NCBI GenBank assembly: GCA_905234475.1
Contig: CAJOHX010000010.1
Span: 1-64,000 of the forward strand
Direction: 5' to 3'
From: an uncultured Bacteroidales bacterium
GTDB lineage: Bacteria; Bacteroidota; Bacteroidia; Bacteroidales; UBA932
Length of the DNA stretch: 64,000 bases
Of this stretch, positions 18,481 through 28,526 are shown piece after piece. Within the stretch, counting starts at the first letter, position 1, and every line of letters starts with the position of its first letter. The notes beneath the pieces were generated by a model. The model did not search any database, was not told the DNA's origin, and saw nothing but the letters and a program-made list of their open reading frames with translations. The position numbers and the translations under genes were made by a program.

Positions 18481-20268
18481 ATGAAGAGATTCCTGCCCCT
18501 TGTGATCATCGTCTGCGGCGTCCTCGCCCCGCTGTTCTTCGCCCCGTCGTGCGCCAACACGACGCAGGCGCCCAGCGGCGGCAAGAAGGACACCATCCCG
18601 CCGCTGATCATCGACATCAAGCCGCTGCCGGGCGCCGTGGGCGTGCCAGTGTCGGGCGCCAGTTTCGTGTTCACCTTCAATGAGTACGTCAACATCAAGA
18701 CCCCGGCCAACATCTTCCTGTCCCCGCCCCAGCGGAAGCAGCCGAAGGCGCGCCTGCGCGGCAAGCGCCTGGTCGTCTCCTTCGAAGAGCCGCTGGAGCC
18801 GAACATGACCTATACGCTGAGCTTCACCGACGCCATCGCGGACGCCAACGAAGGAAACATGTTCCCGGGCTACACCTACGTCTTCTCGACCGGCGCGCAG
18901 ATCGACTCGATGATGCTCACGGGCACCGTGGTGGACTGCAACACCCTCGCCCCCGTCAAGGGCGCCACCGTGCTGCTCCACAAGGACCACGCCGACTCCG
19001 CCGTCTTCAACCGCCGGCCCTACGCCGCCGTCAAGACGGACGACTGGGGATTCTTCGTCCTCCCCTTCATCCAGGACACCCTCTACCGCCTCTATGCGGT
19101 CAAGGACGCCAACAGCGACAATCTCTACGATCCCGAGACGGAAAGCATCGCCTTCATCGACTCGCTCATCCGGCCGGTGTATTTTGCCAATGACACCGTG
19201 CCCGAGATGCTCAAATACGACATGCTCGACACCGTGCGCTGCCAGGCGCGCCGCAGCGAGTATGAGCTTAAGCTCTTCCGCGAGCGGCCGTCCAAGCAGT
19301 ACCTGGTCAACAAGGTCCGCACCTCCGAGCGTTCCGCCTACCTGACCTTCATGGCCCCGGGGGCGTGGATCGACACGCTGTGGATCCCCGGCTTCCGCGC
19401 CGACCAGATCATCACCCAGTTCAACATCCGGCAGGACAGCCTGGAGCTGTGGATCAACAGCCGCAAGGCCGCGCCGGACACGATGCGCATCTTCGTGAAC
19501 TACCGCCAGACCGATTCGCTGGGCCAGCTCACGCCGGTGCAGGAAATCGTCCGGCTGCCCCTGCCCTCCGAGAAGCGCACCTACTCCAAGACCACCCGGC
19601 GCAACATCCGCCACGACGACACGACCTGCGTCTACTCGTTCAAGGCATCGCCCGAGACCGTGGAGCAGAACGGCTTCGAGCTGGAGTTCAGGAACCCCAT
19701 CATCACGGAGCATTTCGACTCCGTCGTGTTCCTCGCCGTCAACACCCGCCAGCGGGAGAGCCGCGCCGAGTTTACCGTGGAGCAGGACAGCCTCAATCTG
19801 CGTCGCTATGTCCTGCGCCCCAAGGAGAAGCTGATGCCGGGCTTCCAGTATTCCATGAAGCTCCCCCACCGCGCCTTCCGCGACATCAACGGCTTCTGGT
19901 CCGACAGCACCGTCGTCAAGGTCAGCCTCCCTTCGGACGAAACCCTGAGTCAACTGGAGCTGGAGCTCAGCGGCGTGGACCGCAGGTTCATCGTGGACCT
20001 GCTCCCCGAGAAGCGCGACCGCGTGCTGCGCAGCTACATCGTGGACGAAGACCAGGTCCTCGTTTTCCCCTACCTCAAGACCGGGCGCTACAGCGTCCGC
20101 TTAACGGAGGACGGCAACCGCAACTCCATTGTGGACACCGGCTCGCTGCTGGACCACCGCCAGCCCGAGGCCGTGGTGTTCCTGGACTTCTCCGGCAGCA
20201 AGTACATCGACATCCCGGCCAGTTCCGAGGTCATCCAGTCCGTCCAGATAGCAACCCTTTTCCCCTGA
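18481..20268 (+). CDS. Ig-like domain lipoprotein (Big_5 type)
   Basis: This 595-residue exported protein has a signal ending in APSCANTT (lipidated Cys near 24), followed by the typical Bacteroidetes start PSGGKKDTIPPLI. An Ig-like Big_5 domain covers about 40-145 (FTFNEYVNI ... YTLSFTDAIADANEGN), then a carnitine-like beta-sandwich region and a long C-terminal part with GRYSVRLTEDGNRNSIVDTG. The family is widespread and uncharacterised; an outer-membrane or periplasmic location is inferred. It sits between spoT and a barrel-like gene with gaps of 6 and 7 nt. Confidence 0.82.
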   Translation: MKRFLPLVIIVCGVLAPLFFAPSCANTTQAPSGGKKDTIPPLIIDIKPLPGAVGVPVSGASFVFTFNEYVNIKTPANIFLSPPQRKQPKARLRGKRLVVSFEEPLEPNMTYTLSFTDAIADANEGNMFPGYTYVFSTGAQIDSMMLTGTVVDCNTLAPVKGATVLLHKDHADSAVFNRRPYAAVKTDDWGFFVLPFIQDTLYRLYAVKDANSDNLYDPETESIAFIDSLIRPVYFANDTVPEMLKYDMLDTVRCQARRSEYELKLFRERPSKQYLVNKVRTSERSAYLTFMAPGAWIDTLWIPGFRADQIITQFNIRQDSLELWINSRKAAPDTMRIFVNYRQTDSLGQLTPVQEIVRLPLPSEKRTYSKTTRRNIRHDDTTCVYSFKASPETVEQNGFELEFRNPIITEHFDSVVFLAVNTRQRESRAEFTVEQDSLNLRRYVLRPKEKLMPGFQYSMKLPHRAFRDINGFWSDSTVVKVSLPSDETLSQLELELSGVDRRFIVDLLPEKRDRVLRSYIVDEDQVLVFPYLKTGRYSVRLTEDGNRNSIVDTGSLLDHRQPEAVVFLDFSGSKYIDIPASSEVIQSVQIATLFP

Positions 20269-20275
20269 TCCGGCC

Positions 20276-21070
20276 ATGAGAAAGACCTTCACCGTACTCC
20301 TTCTTCTGTGCGCCGCCCTCTGGGGCGCCGGGGCCCAGGGTTTCGAAGCGGACAGCCTCGAAGTCAAGACCGAGGCGCCCCTAATCAACGATTACACGCT
20401 GATCGGGGTCAACTACGGCGTCTCCTTCGCCAACATGTATTTCTCGCCGGCACGCACCAACCGCGCCTTTACCGTCTGTCCCAATTATGTCAGCGTGACC
20501 TTCACGAAGTTCAGCAAGATGTTCGACAAGCTCCCCTACTTCGCCCTGGTCATCGGTGCGGCCCACGGCTATGAGGCGTTCGCCTTCGAGAAAAATCCGG
20601 AGACCGGCTACACCCAGGAGGTGGACGGCGCGGAGCAGGCGAAGATGGAGGTGTTCGAAATCCCGGCCATGGCCCAGATTCACGCGGACTTCTACCCCGG
20701 CAAGCTCATGGTCAACGTGGGCGTGTACGGCGGCTGGCGCAAGACCATCACCCGTTCCGGGCCCACCCTGGACCCGGCCTACACCAATGCCTTCCGCTCC
20801 TACGAGCACCAGCTCGACTACGGCCTGCAGGGCGGAGTCGGCTTCGGCCTGATGTTCGACCCCGTCGAGATCCACCTCAACGCCCTCGTCCGCTGGTCCT
20901 GGTCGTCGCTCTACGATCCGGACTACGCGAGCGCCTATTACTACCGCTACGCCTATCCGATGGACGCCATCGTGACGCTGGGCGTCCATTTCCAGCTGAC
21001 CAAGCGCTCCGGCAAGACCAGCCAGGCGCTGCGCCAGGAAGCCAAGGCTATCGTTTATGGCACGCATTGA
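20276..21070 (+). CDS. Uncharacterised exported beta-barrel-like protein
   Basis: This 264-residue protein has a clean signal peptide (MRKTFTVLLLLCAALWGAGAQ) and then alternating aromatic and hydrophobic strands (INDYTLIGVNYGVSFANMYFSP, VGVYGGWRKTI, GGVGFGLMFDPVEIHLNALVRWSWSSLY). This suggests a small outer-membrane barrel. I do not recognise a named family. Its end overlaps the ispG start by 14 nt in another frame, so the two are likely translationally coupled. Confidence 0.75.
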   Translation: MRKTFTVLLLLCAALWGAGAQGFEADSLEVKTEAPLINDYTLIGVNYGVSFANMYFSPARTNRAFTVCPNYVSVTFTKFSKMFDKLPYFALVIGAAHGYEAFAFEKNPETGYTQEVDGAEQAKMEVFEIPAMAQIHADFYPGKLMVNVGVYGGWRKTITRSGPTLDPAYTNAFRSYEHQLDYGLQGGVGFGLMFDPVEIHLNALVRWSWSSLYDPDYASAYYYRYAYPMDAIVTLGVHFQLTKRSGKTSQALRQEAKAIVYGTH

Positions 21071-22424
21071 GACCCTTCCCGTTCCCGTCGGCGACGCGCT
21101 TGTGATTGGCGGCGGGCATCCCATCGTCGTCCAGACGATGTGCAATACCCACACCTCCGACGTCGACGCCACCGTGGCCCAGTGCCTCGAGCTGGCCGCA
21201 GCTGGTGCGCAGCTGGTGCGCATCACCGTGCCGGGCCGGCAGGACGTGCCCTGCGTGGCTGAGATCAAGGCGCGGCTGCGCGCAGCAGGCTGCAACGTGC
21301 CGCTGGTCGCGGACATCCATTTCTCGTCGGAGACGGCCATCGCCGTGGCCCCCATCGTCGAGAAGGTGCGCATCAACCCCGGCAACTTCCACCCCGACCA
21401 CGAGCAGGCGCGGCAGCAGTTCGCCCGCTTCCTGGAAGTCTGCAAGCAGCACGGGACCGCCGTGCGCGTGGGCCTCAACCACGGTTCGCTCGGCCGCTAC
21501 ATCACCGACCGCTATGGCAACACGCCGCAGGCCATGGCGCTCGCCGCCATGGAATGGCTGGAGATGTGCATCGAGGCGGAGTTCTACCGCGTCGTCGTCT
21601 CGCTGAAGGCCAGCAACACCGTCGTGATGGTGCAGGCCTACCGCGAGCTCGCGCGCCGCATGCAGGAGCGCGGCGTCGTGTTCCCCATGCACCTCGGCGT
21701 CACGGAAGCCGGCGGCGGCGACAGCGGGCGCATCAAGTCCTGCGTGGGCATCGCCTCGCTGCTGCAAGAAGGAATTGGAGATACCATCCGCGTCTCTCTC
21801 ACCGAACCTCCGGTAAATGAGTTGCCTGTAGTGCAGTATCTCGCACAACATGGCGGCAGCGCTTCGCCAGGGGCGGTATGGCCTGACGTCGAAGGCTCAG
21901 CCGCAGCAGGATTCGTGGCGCCGAATCCGGTTCCCGCGTCAGCGGGAAGCGAGGATGGAAGCCGAGACGCAGGCCATACCGCCCTGGCGGGAAAGGCCAT
22001 GCTGGATGCGGCAATCAAGTGGGGTCCGAAGCTGCTGAAACGCGAAATCGACGAGATTCCGGCGGAGGCGGGGCTGTCGGAGTACCTGCGCGACGAGATC
22101 ATGCAGGCGGCCCGGCGCCGCTTCTACAAACCGGAATACATCGCCTGCCCCGGCTGCGGCCGCACGATGTACAACCTGCAGGAGACCTTTGAGGAAGTCC
22201 AGCGCCGCACCGCCCACCTCCGTGGGCTGGTGATTGCCGTCATGGGCTGCATCGTCAACGGCCCCGGTGAGATGGCCGACGCCGACTGGGGCTATGTGGG
22301 CGAAGGCGGCGGCCGCGTCACGATCTACCACCGCGGCGAGCCCGTCCTGCGCCACATCCCCGACACCGAAGCCATCGACGAGCTGCTCCGGCTGATTGAA
22401 ACGGACGCTTCCTATTCTACGTAA
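21057..22424 (+). CDS. ispG: 4-hydroxy-3-methylbut-2-enyl diphosphate synthase IspG, carrying a palindromic insert
   Basis: IspG makes HMBPP in the MEP isoprenoid pathway using a [4Fe-4S] cluster. The 455-residue protein has the TIM-barrel part (QTMCNTHTSDVDATV ... KVRINPGN ... LGVTEAGGGDSGRIKS) and the C-terminal ferredoxin-like part with cluster cysteines in CPGCGR and MGCIVNGPGE. Bacteroidetes IspG usually carries a much larger central domain (over 600 residues in total). Here the central part is only about 80 residues, about half of them (270-311) encoded by a 125-bp palindromic element. The downstream frame is intact. The 3' end overlaps the convergent methyltransferase gene by 13 nt. 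Confidence 0.92.
   Translation: MARIETLPVPVGDALVIGGGHPIVVQTMCNTHTSDVDATVAQCLELAAAGAQLVRITVPGRQDVPCVAEIKARLRAAGCNVPLVADIHFSSETAIAVAPIVEKVRINPGNFHPDHEQARQQFARFLEVCKQHGTAVRVGLNHGSLGRYITDRYGNTPQAMALAAMEWLEMCIEAEFYRVVVSLKASNTVVMVQAYRELARRMQERGVVFPMHLGVTEAGGGDSGRIKSCVGIASLLQEGIGDTIRVSLTEPPVNELPVVQYLAQHGGSASPGAVWPDVEGSAAAGFVAPNPVPASAGSEDGSRDAGHTALAGKAMLDAAIKWGPKLLKREIDEIPAEAGLSEYLRDEIMQAARRRFYKPEYIACPGCGRTMYNLQETFEEVQRRTAHLRGLVIAVMGCIVNGPGEMADADWGYVGEGGGRVTIYHRGEPVLRHIPDTEAIDELLRLIETDASYST
21865..21989 (+). repeat. Palindromic element inside ispG, family C
   Basis: Arms of about 20 nt (21865-21885 and 21970-21989) pair fully except for one bulged G; inner parts read GGGCGGTATGGCCTG and CAGGCCATACCGC. 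They enclose an 84-nt loop with smaller hairpins. The reading frame passes through it without a stop. Confidence 0.8.
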
Positions 22425-23593
22425 AGCAGGAGTCCCTTGAGGTATTCCCCTTCGGGATGATAGATGCTGACCGGATGGTCTGCGCCCTGGCAGAGCCGGT
22501 CGAGAATCCGCACGCTCCGCCCCGTCTGGGCGGCCGCGGAAAAGACCGTATTGGCAAAGGTGATCTTGTCGACGACCTGCGAGCAGCTGAACGTAAACAC
22601 CAGCCCGCCCGGTGCCACCTTGGCGATCGCCGCGGCATTCAGCCGCTGGTACGCCCGCAGCGCATTCTTCAGCGCCCCGCGATGCTTCGCAAACGCCGGC
22701 GGATCCACGATCATCAGATCGTACTTCCCCTCCGGAATCTTATGCAAAAAGTCAATCGCATCTTCGCAGTAGTTCTCATAGGATGAATTACATCCATTCA
22801 ATTCAATATTGCGGGCGACGAGGTCCATGGCGCGGGCGGAAGAGTCGACGGAGTCGACGAGGGCGGCACCGGCCGTCAGGGCATAGATGCTGAAGCCGCC
22901 GGTGTAGCAGAAAAGATTGAGTACACGGCGCCCGGCGGCATACTTGCCGACCAGCTCGCGATTGTCGCGCTGGTCCAGGAAAAAGCCGGTCTTCTGGCCC
23001 TCCTCCCAGTTCACAAGAAACTTGCGGCCATTCTCCAGCACCACCGCCTCGCGCGCCTCGAAGCCCGGCGCCCGGTACAGATAGCCGTCCACCAGCTCGA
23101 GGCCGGCCTTGAACGGCGCCGTCCCGGAGCTCTTGTCGTACACGGCCTTCAGGCTGTCGCCAAACACCGCCTTCAGTGCCTCGCAGATCTGCCCCTTCGC
23201 GCGCCACATACCCACCGAATGCGCCTGCAGCACGCACACCCCGTCATACCAGTCGATAATCAGCCCCGGCAGCCCATCCCCCTCACCGTGCACCAACCGG
23301 AAGCAATTCGTTCCAGATAATTTTACGGCTTCGCGGACCGCGAGGGCGCGGGAGATGGAGTCAATCCAGAAACCGGGGGCGGTGGGATCGGCGTCGAAGG
23401 AGAGGATGCGGACGGCGATCGAGCCGACCTGCCAGTGGCCGGAGGCCAGGAACTGCCCTTCGGCGCTGTAGACGCCGACGATGTCGCCCTCCGCGGGCGA
23501 GCCCTGCACCTGGGCGACGGCGCCGCTGAAAACCCACGGATGGAAACGGCGCAACGACTCGTCGCGCCCGTGTTTGAGAAAAACCTTAACCAT
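22412..23593 (-). CDS. Class I SAM-dependent rRNA methyltransferase (RlmI-like)
   Basis: This 393-residue protein has an N-terminal PUA domain (VFLKHGRDESLRRFHPWVFSGAV, 1-80), a middle EEHEE-like part and a Rossmann methyltransferase domain (about 190-390). The last holds LNLFCYTGGFSIYA (SAM loop) and the catalytic-region motif DPPAFAKH. Relatives such as RlmI methylate C5 of a 23S rRNA cytosine; the exact target here is not known. The Cys in FTFSCSQ is where the family's catalytic Cys lies. The start overlaps the exonuclease stop by 8 nt and the stop overlaps convergent ispG. Confidence 0.9.
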   Translation of the reverse strand: MVKVFLKHGRDESLRRFHPWVFSGAVAQVQGSPAEGDIVGVYSAEGQFLASGHWQVGSIAVRILSFDADPTAPGFWIDSISRALAVREAVKLSGTNCFRLVHGEGDGLPGLIIDWYDGVCVLQAHSVGMWRAKGQICEALKAVFGDSLKAVYDKSSGTAPFKAGLELVDGYLYRAPGFEAREAVVLENGRKFLVNWEEGQKTGFFLDQRDNRELVGKYAAGRRVLNLFCYTGGFSIYALTAGAALVDSVDSSARAMDLVARNIELNGCNSSYENYCEDAIDFLHKIPEGKYDLMIVDPPAFAKHRGALKNALRAYQRLNAAAIAKVAPGGLVFTFSCSQVVDKITFANTVFSAAAQTGRSVRILDRLCQGADHPVSIYHPEGEYLKGLLLYVE

Positions 23594-24344
23594 TGGCTGC
23601 CGGCGCCTCCTGCGCCTTCTTCGGCCGACGGTGACGATGCCGCCGGCGACGCGACTTCGGCTTCGCGGACGCGTCCGCGTCCGTCTCCGGCTTCGCCTCG
23701 ACCTTCTTCGCGCACTCCTGCTGCGGCTGCGGCGGATTCAGCTCCTCCGGCGTCAGGGGATGCTTCTCCGACTGGAGAAGCTTGAGATACATCTCCCGAC
23801 ACACCCAGGCATCCGTCGCGGCATACATCTGCTGCCCGGCGGAAAGCTCCTCCGCCTCCCAGTTGGACAGCTGCTGCGACTTCGAGATCCGGACCCCGAG
23901 GATATTCGCGGCCAGCTTCTTCACGCTCTTGTCGCGAATCCCCCACTCATAGGCAATCTTCTGCAAGTCCACAAACCCCTTCGGCTCGAAACGCTGGTAA
24001 TGCTGCAGGCCGCGCACATCGTCATGGACCGCCGCCCCCACCTTGAGGATGCGGGGATTGGACATCAAGCTGCAAAGGAGCTTTCGCATCCCGAACTTTC
24101 CGACCCGGAACAGATACGCCTGCGAGGCGCCGGAAAGCTGCAGCAGCGCCACGGGATTGTGGTGCTGGCCGGGCGAAAAGACCGGCCGCGTCTCCGTGTC
24201 GAAACCGATGATCTTCTGCGTACGCAGATAGGCGATCGCCTTGACGAACTCGATCCCGTTCCTGTCAATCACATGGATCCTGCCGGGAAAAGACCCCAGC
24301 GGCAATCCTTCAATCTCTTCCGCCTGAATGCTAATTTTGAACAT
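23586..24344 (-). CDS. RNase D-like 3'-5' exonuclease
   Basis: The 252-residue protein has a DnaQ/RNase D-type fold with the metal-binding acidic residues in GFDTETR, AAVHDDVRGL and the YAATDAWV motif (DEDDy type). It lacks the HRDC domains of E. coli RNase D. The C-terminal 40 residues are very basic (KPKSRRRRHRHRRPKK), probably an RNA-binding tail. It likely trims RNA 3' ends in the cytoplasm. It overlaps the neighbours on both sides (14 nt with the lipoprotein gene, 8 nt with the methyltransferase), so it is part of the pepC-pssA transcript. Confidence 0.88.
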   Translation of the reverse strand: MFKISIQAEEIEGLPLGSFPGRIHVIDRNGIEFVKAIAYLRTQKIIGFDTETRPVFSPGQHHNPVALLQLSGASQAYLFRVGKFGMRKLLCSLMSNPRILKVGAAVHDDVRGLQHYQRFEPKGFVDLQKIAYEWGIRDKSVKKLAANILGVRISKSQQLSNWEAEELSAGQQMYAATDAWVCREMYLKLLQSEKHPLTPEELNPPQPQQECAKKVEAKPETDADASAKPKSRRRRHRHRRPKKAQEAPAANG

Positions 24345-25428
24345 ACGAACCGGGAATCAGGATAATCGAACCGTCCTCGGCCTCCGGCTTGCGGACCGGC
24401 TTGAAGATCGATACCTGAGGTTTGGCAATATTATGGGTAAACAGGTTATTCTCACGCAGGAACGCATAGCAGCGGTCCGACACCTCCTCCAGGGAATTGA
24501 GGAAGAAAAAGCCCCGGGAAATCTGCCGGCCGAGCGTCATCGAACTCTCGTTCATCACGGAGACGATCTCCGCCAGATCCGTCTTCATCGACTCCGGATC
24601 CACGGACAGGTTGTCGATCAGAATGGCGTCCAGCGGACGGGTGTTGCCTTCCGCGAGGTAGCGGTCCAGGAAACGGTACAGGACGCTGTCGCCCGGCGCC
24701 ATGCCATAGACAACACAGTTCGCGCCCTTGGCGCCGATCTCCGCCGCCTTGCGGGCGAAAATCCGCTCGTAGATCCCCGCAGAGTCGAACTGGGGATCGC
24801 ACAGGATGCCGACGGACAGGTCCCAGCGGCTACTCTGCACAAAGGCTTTCTCAATCATGGACTCCATCGGACAGACGACGGGGATGTCGCAGCCGGAGCT
24901 GCGGAAAAGCGTGTCCACGTCGAACCCGCCGTATTCCGTCAGGAACGGGTCCGCGAGGACGATCATTTTCGTGGAAGGCTTCACGGCCAGGCCGTCCAGG
25001 TCGTAGGGGCTGATGTGCACCACGGTGTCCAGCGCGCTCAGCACGCGGAACACCGCCTGGCGGCGCAGCTCCTCGCTCTCCCCTGTCGCCACCCATTCGG
25101 CATAGTGCCTGCCGTCCTCAATGCAGGCGAACGTCTCGCCGGCGAAATCCGGCAGGCCGTCCGGGGTATGGCTTCCGTCCACATTGTCCCGAAGGTCGCG
25201 GAAAGAGAGGCGTTCGGCCAGCATGTCGCACGCGAACTCCCCGCCGATAATCGTGATATCCTGCTGCGGCATGGGACGGCGGTCCCGGAGCAGGGCGATG
25301 CGCGGCCCGGATTTCTCGGCAAGGATCTCCCGCACCAGCGGGATGGTCGGACGCGTCTCCACTACCTCCCGCCGGCAGGCGGCAGGAAGCAGGACAAGCA
25401 GCAGAAGGAAGAAGAATCTACGGTTCAT
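24331..25428 (-). CDS. Uncharacterised lipoprotein
   Basis: From the ATG at 25428 (365 residues) the protein starts with MNRRFFFLLLLVLLPAAC, a clear lipoprotein signal. The reading frame is open further upstream, but that part is antisense-frame sequence of pssA. The mature part has alternating strands and helices reminiscent of a two-lobed periplasmic binding protein (KMIVLADPFLTEYGGFDVD ... LSVGILCDPQF ... LDAILIDNLSVDP). I cannot assign a family. The start overlaps the pssA stop by 4 nt (ATGA), so it is translated with pssA. Confidence 0.7.
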   Translation of the reverse strand: MNRRFFFLLLLVLLPAACRREVVETRPTIPLVREILAEKSGPRIALLRDRRPMPQQDITIIGGEFACDMLAERLSFRDLRDNVDGSHTPDGLPDFAGETFACIEDGRHYAEWVATGESEELRRQAVFRVLSALDTVVHISPYDLDGLAVKPSTKMIVLADPFLTEYGGFDVDTLFRSSGCDIPVVCPMESMIEKAFVQSSRWDLSVGILCDPQFDSAGIYERIFARKAAEIGAKGANCVVYGMAPGDSVLYRFLDRYLAEGNTRPLDAILIDNLSVDPESMKTDLAEIVSVMNESSMTLGRQISRGFFFLNSLEEVSDRCYAFLRENNLFTHNIAKPQVSIFKPVRKPEAEDGSIILIPGSYVQN

Positions 25429-26144
25429 AGCTTGAAGAGGGCGTATACCAGGTTGTTCAGGATATAAAAGAGCATCACGAGCACCACCGCCAGCGAGAGA
25501 TGGTGGCCAAAGACCAGGCAGAAGGCCACGGAAACCGCAGTAAATGCCACCAGCGTCCAGCGCTTGACGACCAGGTTGCGGCTGTCCTCCCCGTGAAACT
25601 TGAGGGAGAACATCGGCAGTTCGCTGACCATCAGGAGCCCCAGGCAGAGCGCCAGAGCCGGGATGAACACCGGTCCGGCGGCCCAGGTGGAGAGGAAGCC
25701 CGTCGGCGTGTGCACGCAATAGCAGCAGAGCGCGCCGCAGAGCAGCGCCGCCGCCGGCGTGGGCAGGCCCAGGAACTGCGCTTCCTGCCGCGGATCCGTA
25801 TTGAACTTCGCCAGCCGCAGGCCGCTGAACAGCGTCATGGCCAGCGGAATCCAGCAGACCCATCCGGCATCAAAGCGGAACGTCTGCATCAGCAGGCAAA
25901 GCATCAGGGCGGGCAGCAGGCCGAAACTCACCAGGTCGGACAGGGAGTCCATCTCCTTGCCGAAGGCCGAGATGACACCCAGCTTCCGGGCGACCCAGCC
26001 GTCCAGGAAATCACAGACGGATGCCGCCAGCATCCACCAGAAGGCAATGTCCAGCCTCGAGCGCAAGGCGAACACCACCCCGACGAGTCCGCAAACCAGA
26101 TTCATCGAGGTGATGGCGTTCGGAATGTGCCTGCGCAGCGACAT
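25425..26144 (-). CDS. pssA: CDP-diacylglycerol--serine O-phosphatidyltransferase
   Basis: This 239-residue inner-membrane enzyme makes phosphatidylserine, the precursor of phosphatidylethanolamine. It carries the complete CDP-alcohol phosphotransferase motif CDFLDGWVARKLGVISAFGK, continuing EMDSLSD (D-x2-DG-x2-AR-x8-G-x3-D-x3-D), and several membrane helices. It shares one base with the upstream C1-peptidase gene (TAATG) and overlaps the downstream lipoprotein gene by 4 nt. Confidence 0.94.
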   Translation of the reverse strand: MSLRRHIPNAITSMNLVCGLVGVVFALRSRLDIAFWWMLAASVCDFLDGWVARKLGVISAFGKEMDSLSDLVSFGLLPALMLCLLMQTFRFDAGWVCWIPLAMTLFSGLRLAKFNTDPRQEAQFLGLPTPAAALLCGALCCYCVHTPTGFLSTWAAGPVFIPALALCLGLLMVSELPMFSLKFHGEDSRNLVVKRWTLVAFTAVSVAFCLVFGHHLSLAVVLVMLFYILNNLVYALFKL

Positions 26145-27355
26145 TACTTGACGTTCAGTTTCTTCTTCAGGTCCTTGGTCAGGGCATCCTTGTGGATGGT
26201 GATATCCAGGGTCTGCGCCTTCACGAAGGCCTCGGTGGCATACCAGATGCCATCGTACTTGCCGGTCACACCCCAGGAGTTCTTGACCATGTAGTATTTC
26301 TTGCCGTCCTGGTCCTTGGCAATACCATAGATATGCATGCCATGGTCGTCGGTCATGGTCTTGTTGTCAAACTCAATCTGGCGGGACTCCTGCGTGGGCA
26401 CGGCCTCCACGACCTTCATGGGAGCCGGCGGGGCGGGACGGCCGTTTGCCGGGCCGACCCAGCGCTCCTGGTCGGAGCCGGGGGCTGCGGCGGCGGTGGC
26501 CTTCTCGTCAATCAGGATCGCCAGGCCGTTGCGGGTGAAGCCCGGATGGCTCACGTCGGCGCCCCAGCAGACGGTGTAGCCGTTCTCCAGCGCATTGTCG
26601 AGCACGGCCATCAGCTCGTCGATGGGAACATTGTACGACTGGGACCAGCGCCAGTTGTCGCAGACCTCCAGTGCAAACCAGGTGTAGAACGGATGGTGGG
26701 TGAAGGAAGTCAGCTCAATGTAGTCGTCGGCGTTGATCTTCATGGCGTCACGGTAGGAGGCGGGGGTATAGGTCTTGCCGTCCACGGTGAAGGTCTCGGG
26801 GGCCTCGCCCAGGTACTCGTCCACCACGGCGTCGAAGCCGCGCTTCCACGCGGTCGTCAGGGTGCGGTTCGGAATCTTCACGGCAGCACCCACATAGCCC
26901 GCGAGCACGGCGTCCATCTCGGACTGCTGCGGCAGCTCAGTGCCATAGTTCATGCCCGTCATCTCGGCATTGGGGACAATGCCGTGGTTGCGCACGACAT
27001 CCAGGACATCGCCCGCGCCGGAACCGGCGCTGAAGCCGAGCTTGCCGTCCAGGCGGATGTACTTCTCCGCGCGCTCCTTGTACGAAGTGGAGACGACGTA
27101 GAACTCGGAGAAATCGGGATACTTCGCCTCATCCTTGATGTTGCAGAGACGGATGGCTTCGGACTCCAGGAAGCTGATGGCGGAGAAGGACCAGCAGGTC
27201 CCGCTGCTCGCCTGGTTCTTGATCGAGGTGATCGGGTTGGCCTTGACGGTGGTGAAGGTGAACTCCGGGAACTCCGGAGCGGGACGCTGCTGCTGGGCAA
27301 AAGCAGAAATGCCGAGGGTCAACAAGGCAGCGGCTGCAAAGAGGATTCTTTTCAT
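26144..27355 (-). CDS. Exported C1-family cysteine peptidase (PepC/bleomycin hydrolase-like)
   Basis: From the ATG at 27355 (403 residues) the protein has a signal peptide (MKRILFAAAALLTLGISAFAQ), so unlike cytoplasmic PepC it is secreted. Catalytic residues are visible: Gln in IKNQASSGTCWSFS with the nucleophile Cys, the His in DDHGMHIYG, and the Asn in VKNSWG. It probably degrades peptides in the periplasm or at the surface. An upstream in-frame ATG at 27412 lies before the promoter box and is rejected. It heads the run pssA-lipoprotein-exonuclease-methyltransferase. Confidence 0.9.
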   Translation of the reverse strand: MKRILFAAAALLTLGISAFAQQQRPAPEFPEFTFTTVKANPITSIKNQASSGTCWSFSAISFLESEAIRLCNIKDEAKYPDFSEFYVVSTSYKERAEKYIRLDGKLGFSAGSGAGDVLDVVRNHGIVPNAEMTGMNYGTELPQQSEMDAVLAGYVGAAVKIPNRTLTTAWKRGFDAVVDEYLGEAPETFTVDGKTYTPASYRDAMKINADDYIELTSFTHHPFYTWFALEVCDNWRWSQSYNVPIDELMAVLDNALENGYTVCWGADVSHPGFTRNGLAILIDEKATAAAAPGSDQERWVGPANGRPAPPAPMKVVEAVPTQESRQIEFDNKTMTDDHGMHIYGIAKDQDGKKYYMVKNSWGVTGKYDGIWYATEAFVKAQTLDITIHKDALTKDLKKKLNVK

Positions 27356-27378
27356 ATAATCATGTAGTATTTCAGATA

Positions 27379-27386
27379 CAAAGATA
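27379..27386 (-). promoter_or_regulatory. -7 promoter box of the C1-peptidase operon
   Basis: TATCTTTG on the minus strand lies 23 nt before the ATG and immediately after the gapA terminator. I see no good -33 box. Confidence 0.45.
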
Positions 27387-27414
27387 AAAAAAGGATGGCA
27401 GATTCCTGCCATCC
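27386..27414 (-). terminator. Rho-independent terminator of gapA
   Basis: On the minus strand the 9-bp stem GGATGGCAG / CTGCCATCC (27393-27414) with a 4-nt loop is followed by a T run (27386-27392). It lies 25 nt after the gapA stop. Confidence 0.88.
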
Positions 27415-27439
27415 CCTGTAAAAAAAGTCGCGTCTTCGC

Positions 27440-28489
<1,050 letters not shown>

Positions 28490-28490
28490 T

Positions 28491-28526
28491 CATGCAAAAT
28501 TACTTATTTTTTGCATGAAAATCAAG
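28491..28526 (-). promoter_or_regulatory. gapA: gapA promoter overlapped by a palindrome
   Basis: CTTG (28523-28526) and TAATTTTG (28495-28502) are 20 nt apart on the minus strand. The inverted repeat CATGCAAAA / TTTTGCATG (28491-28499, 28509-28517) covers the -7 box and part of the spacer and may be an operator. The -33 box overlaps the lpxB stop codon. Confidence 0.6.
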
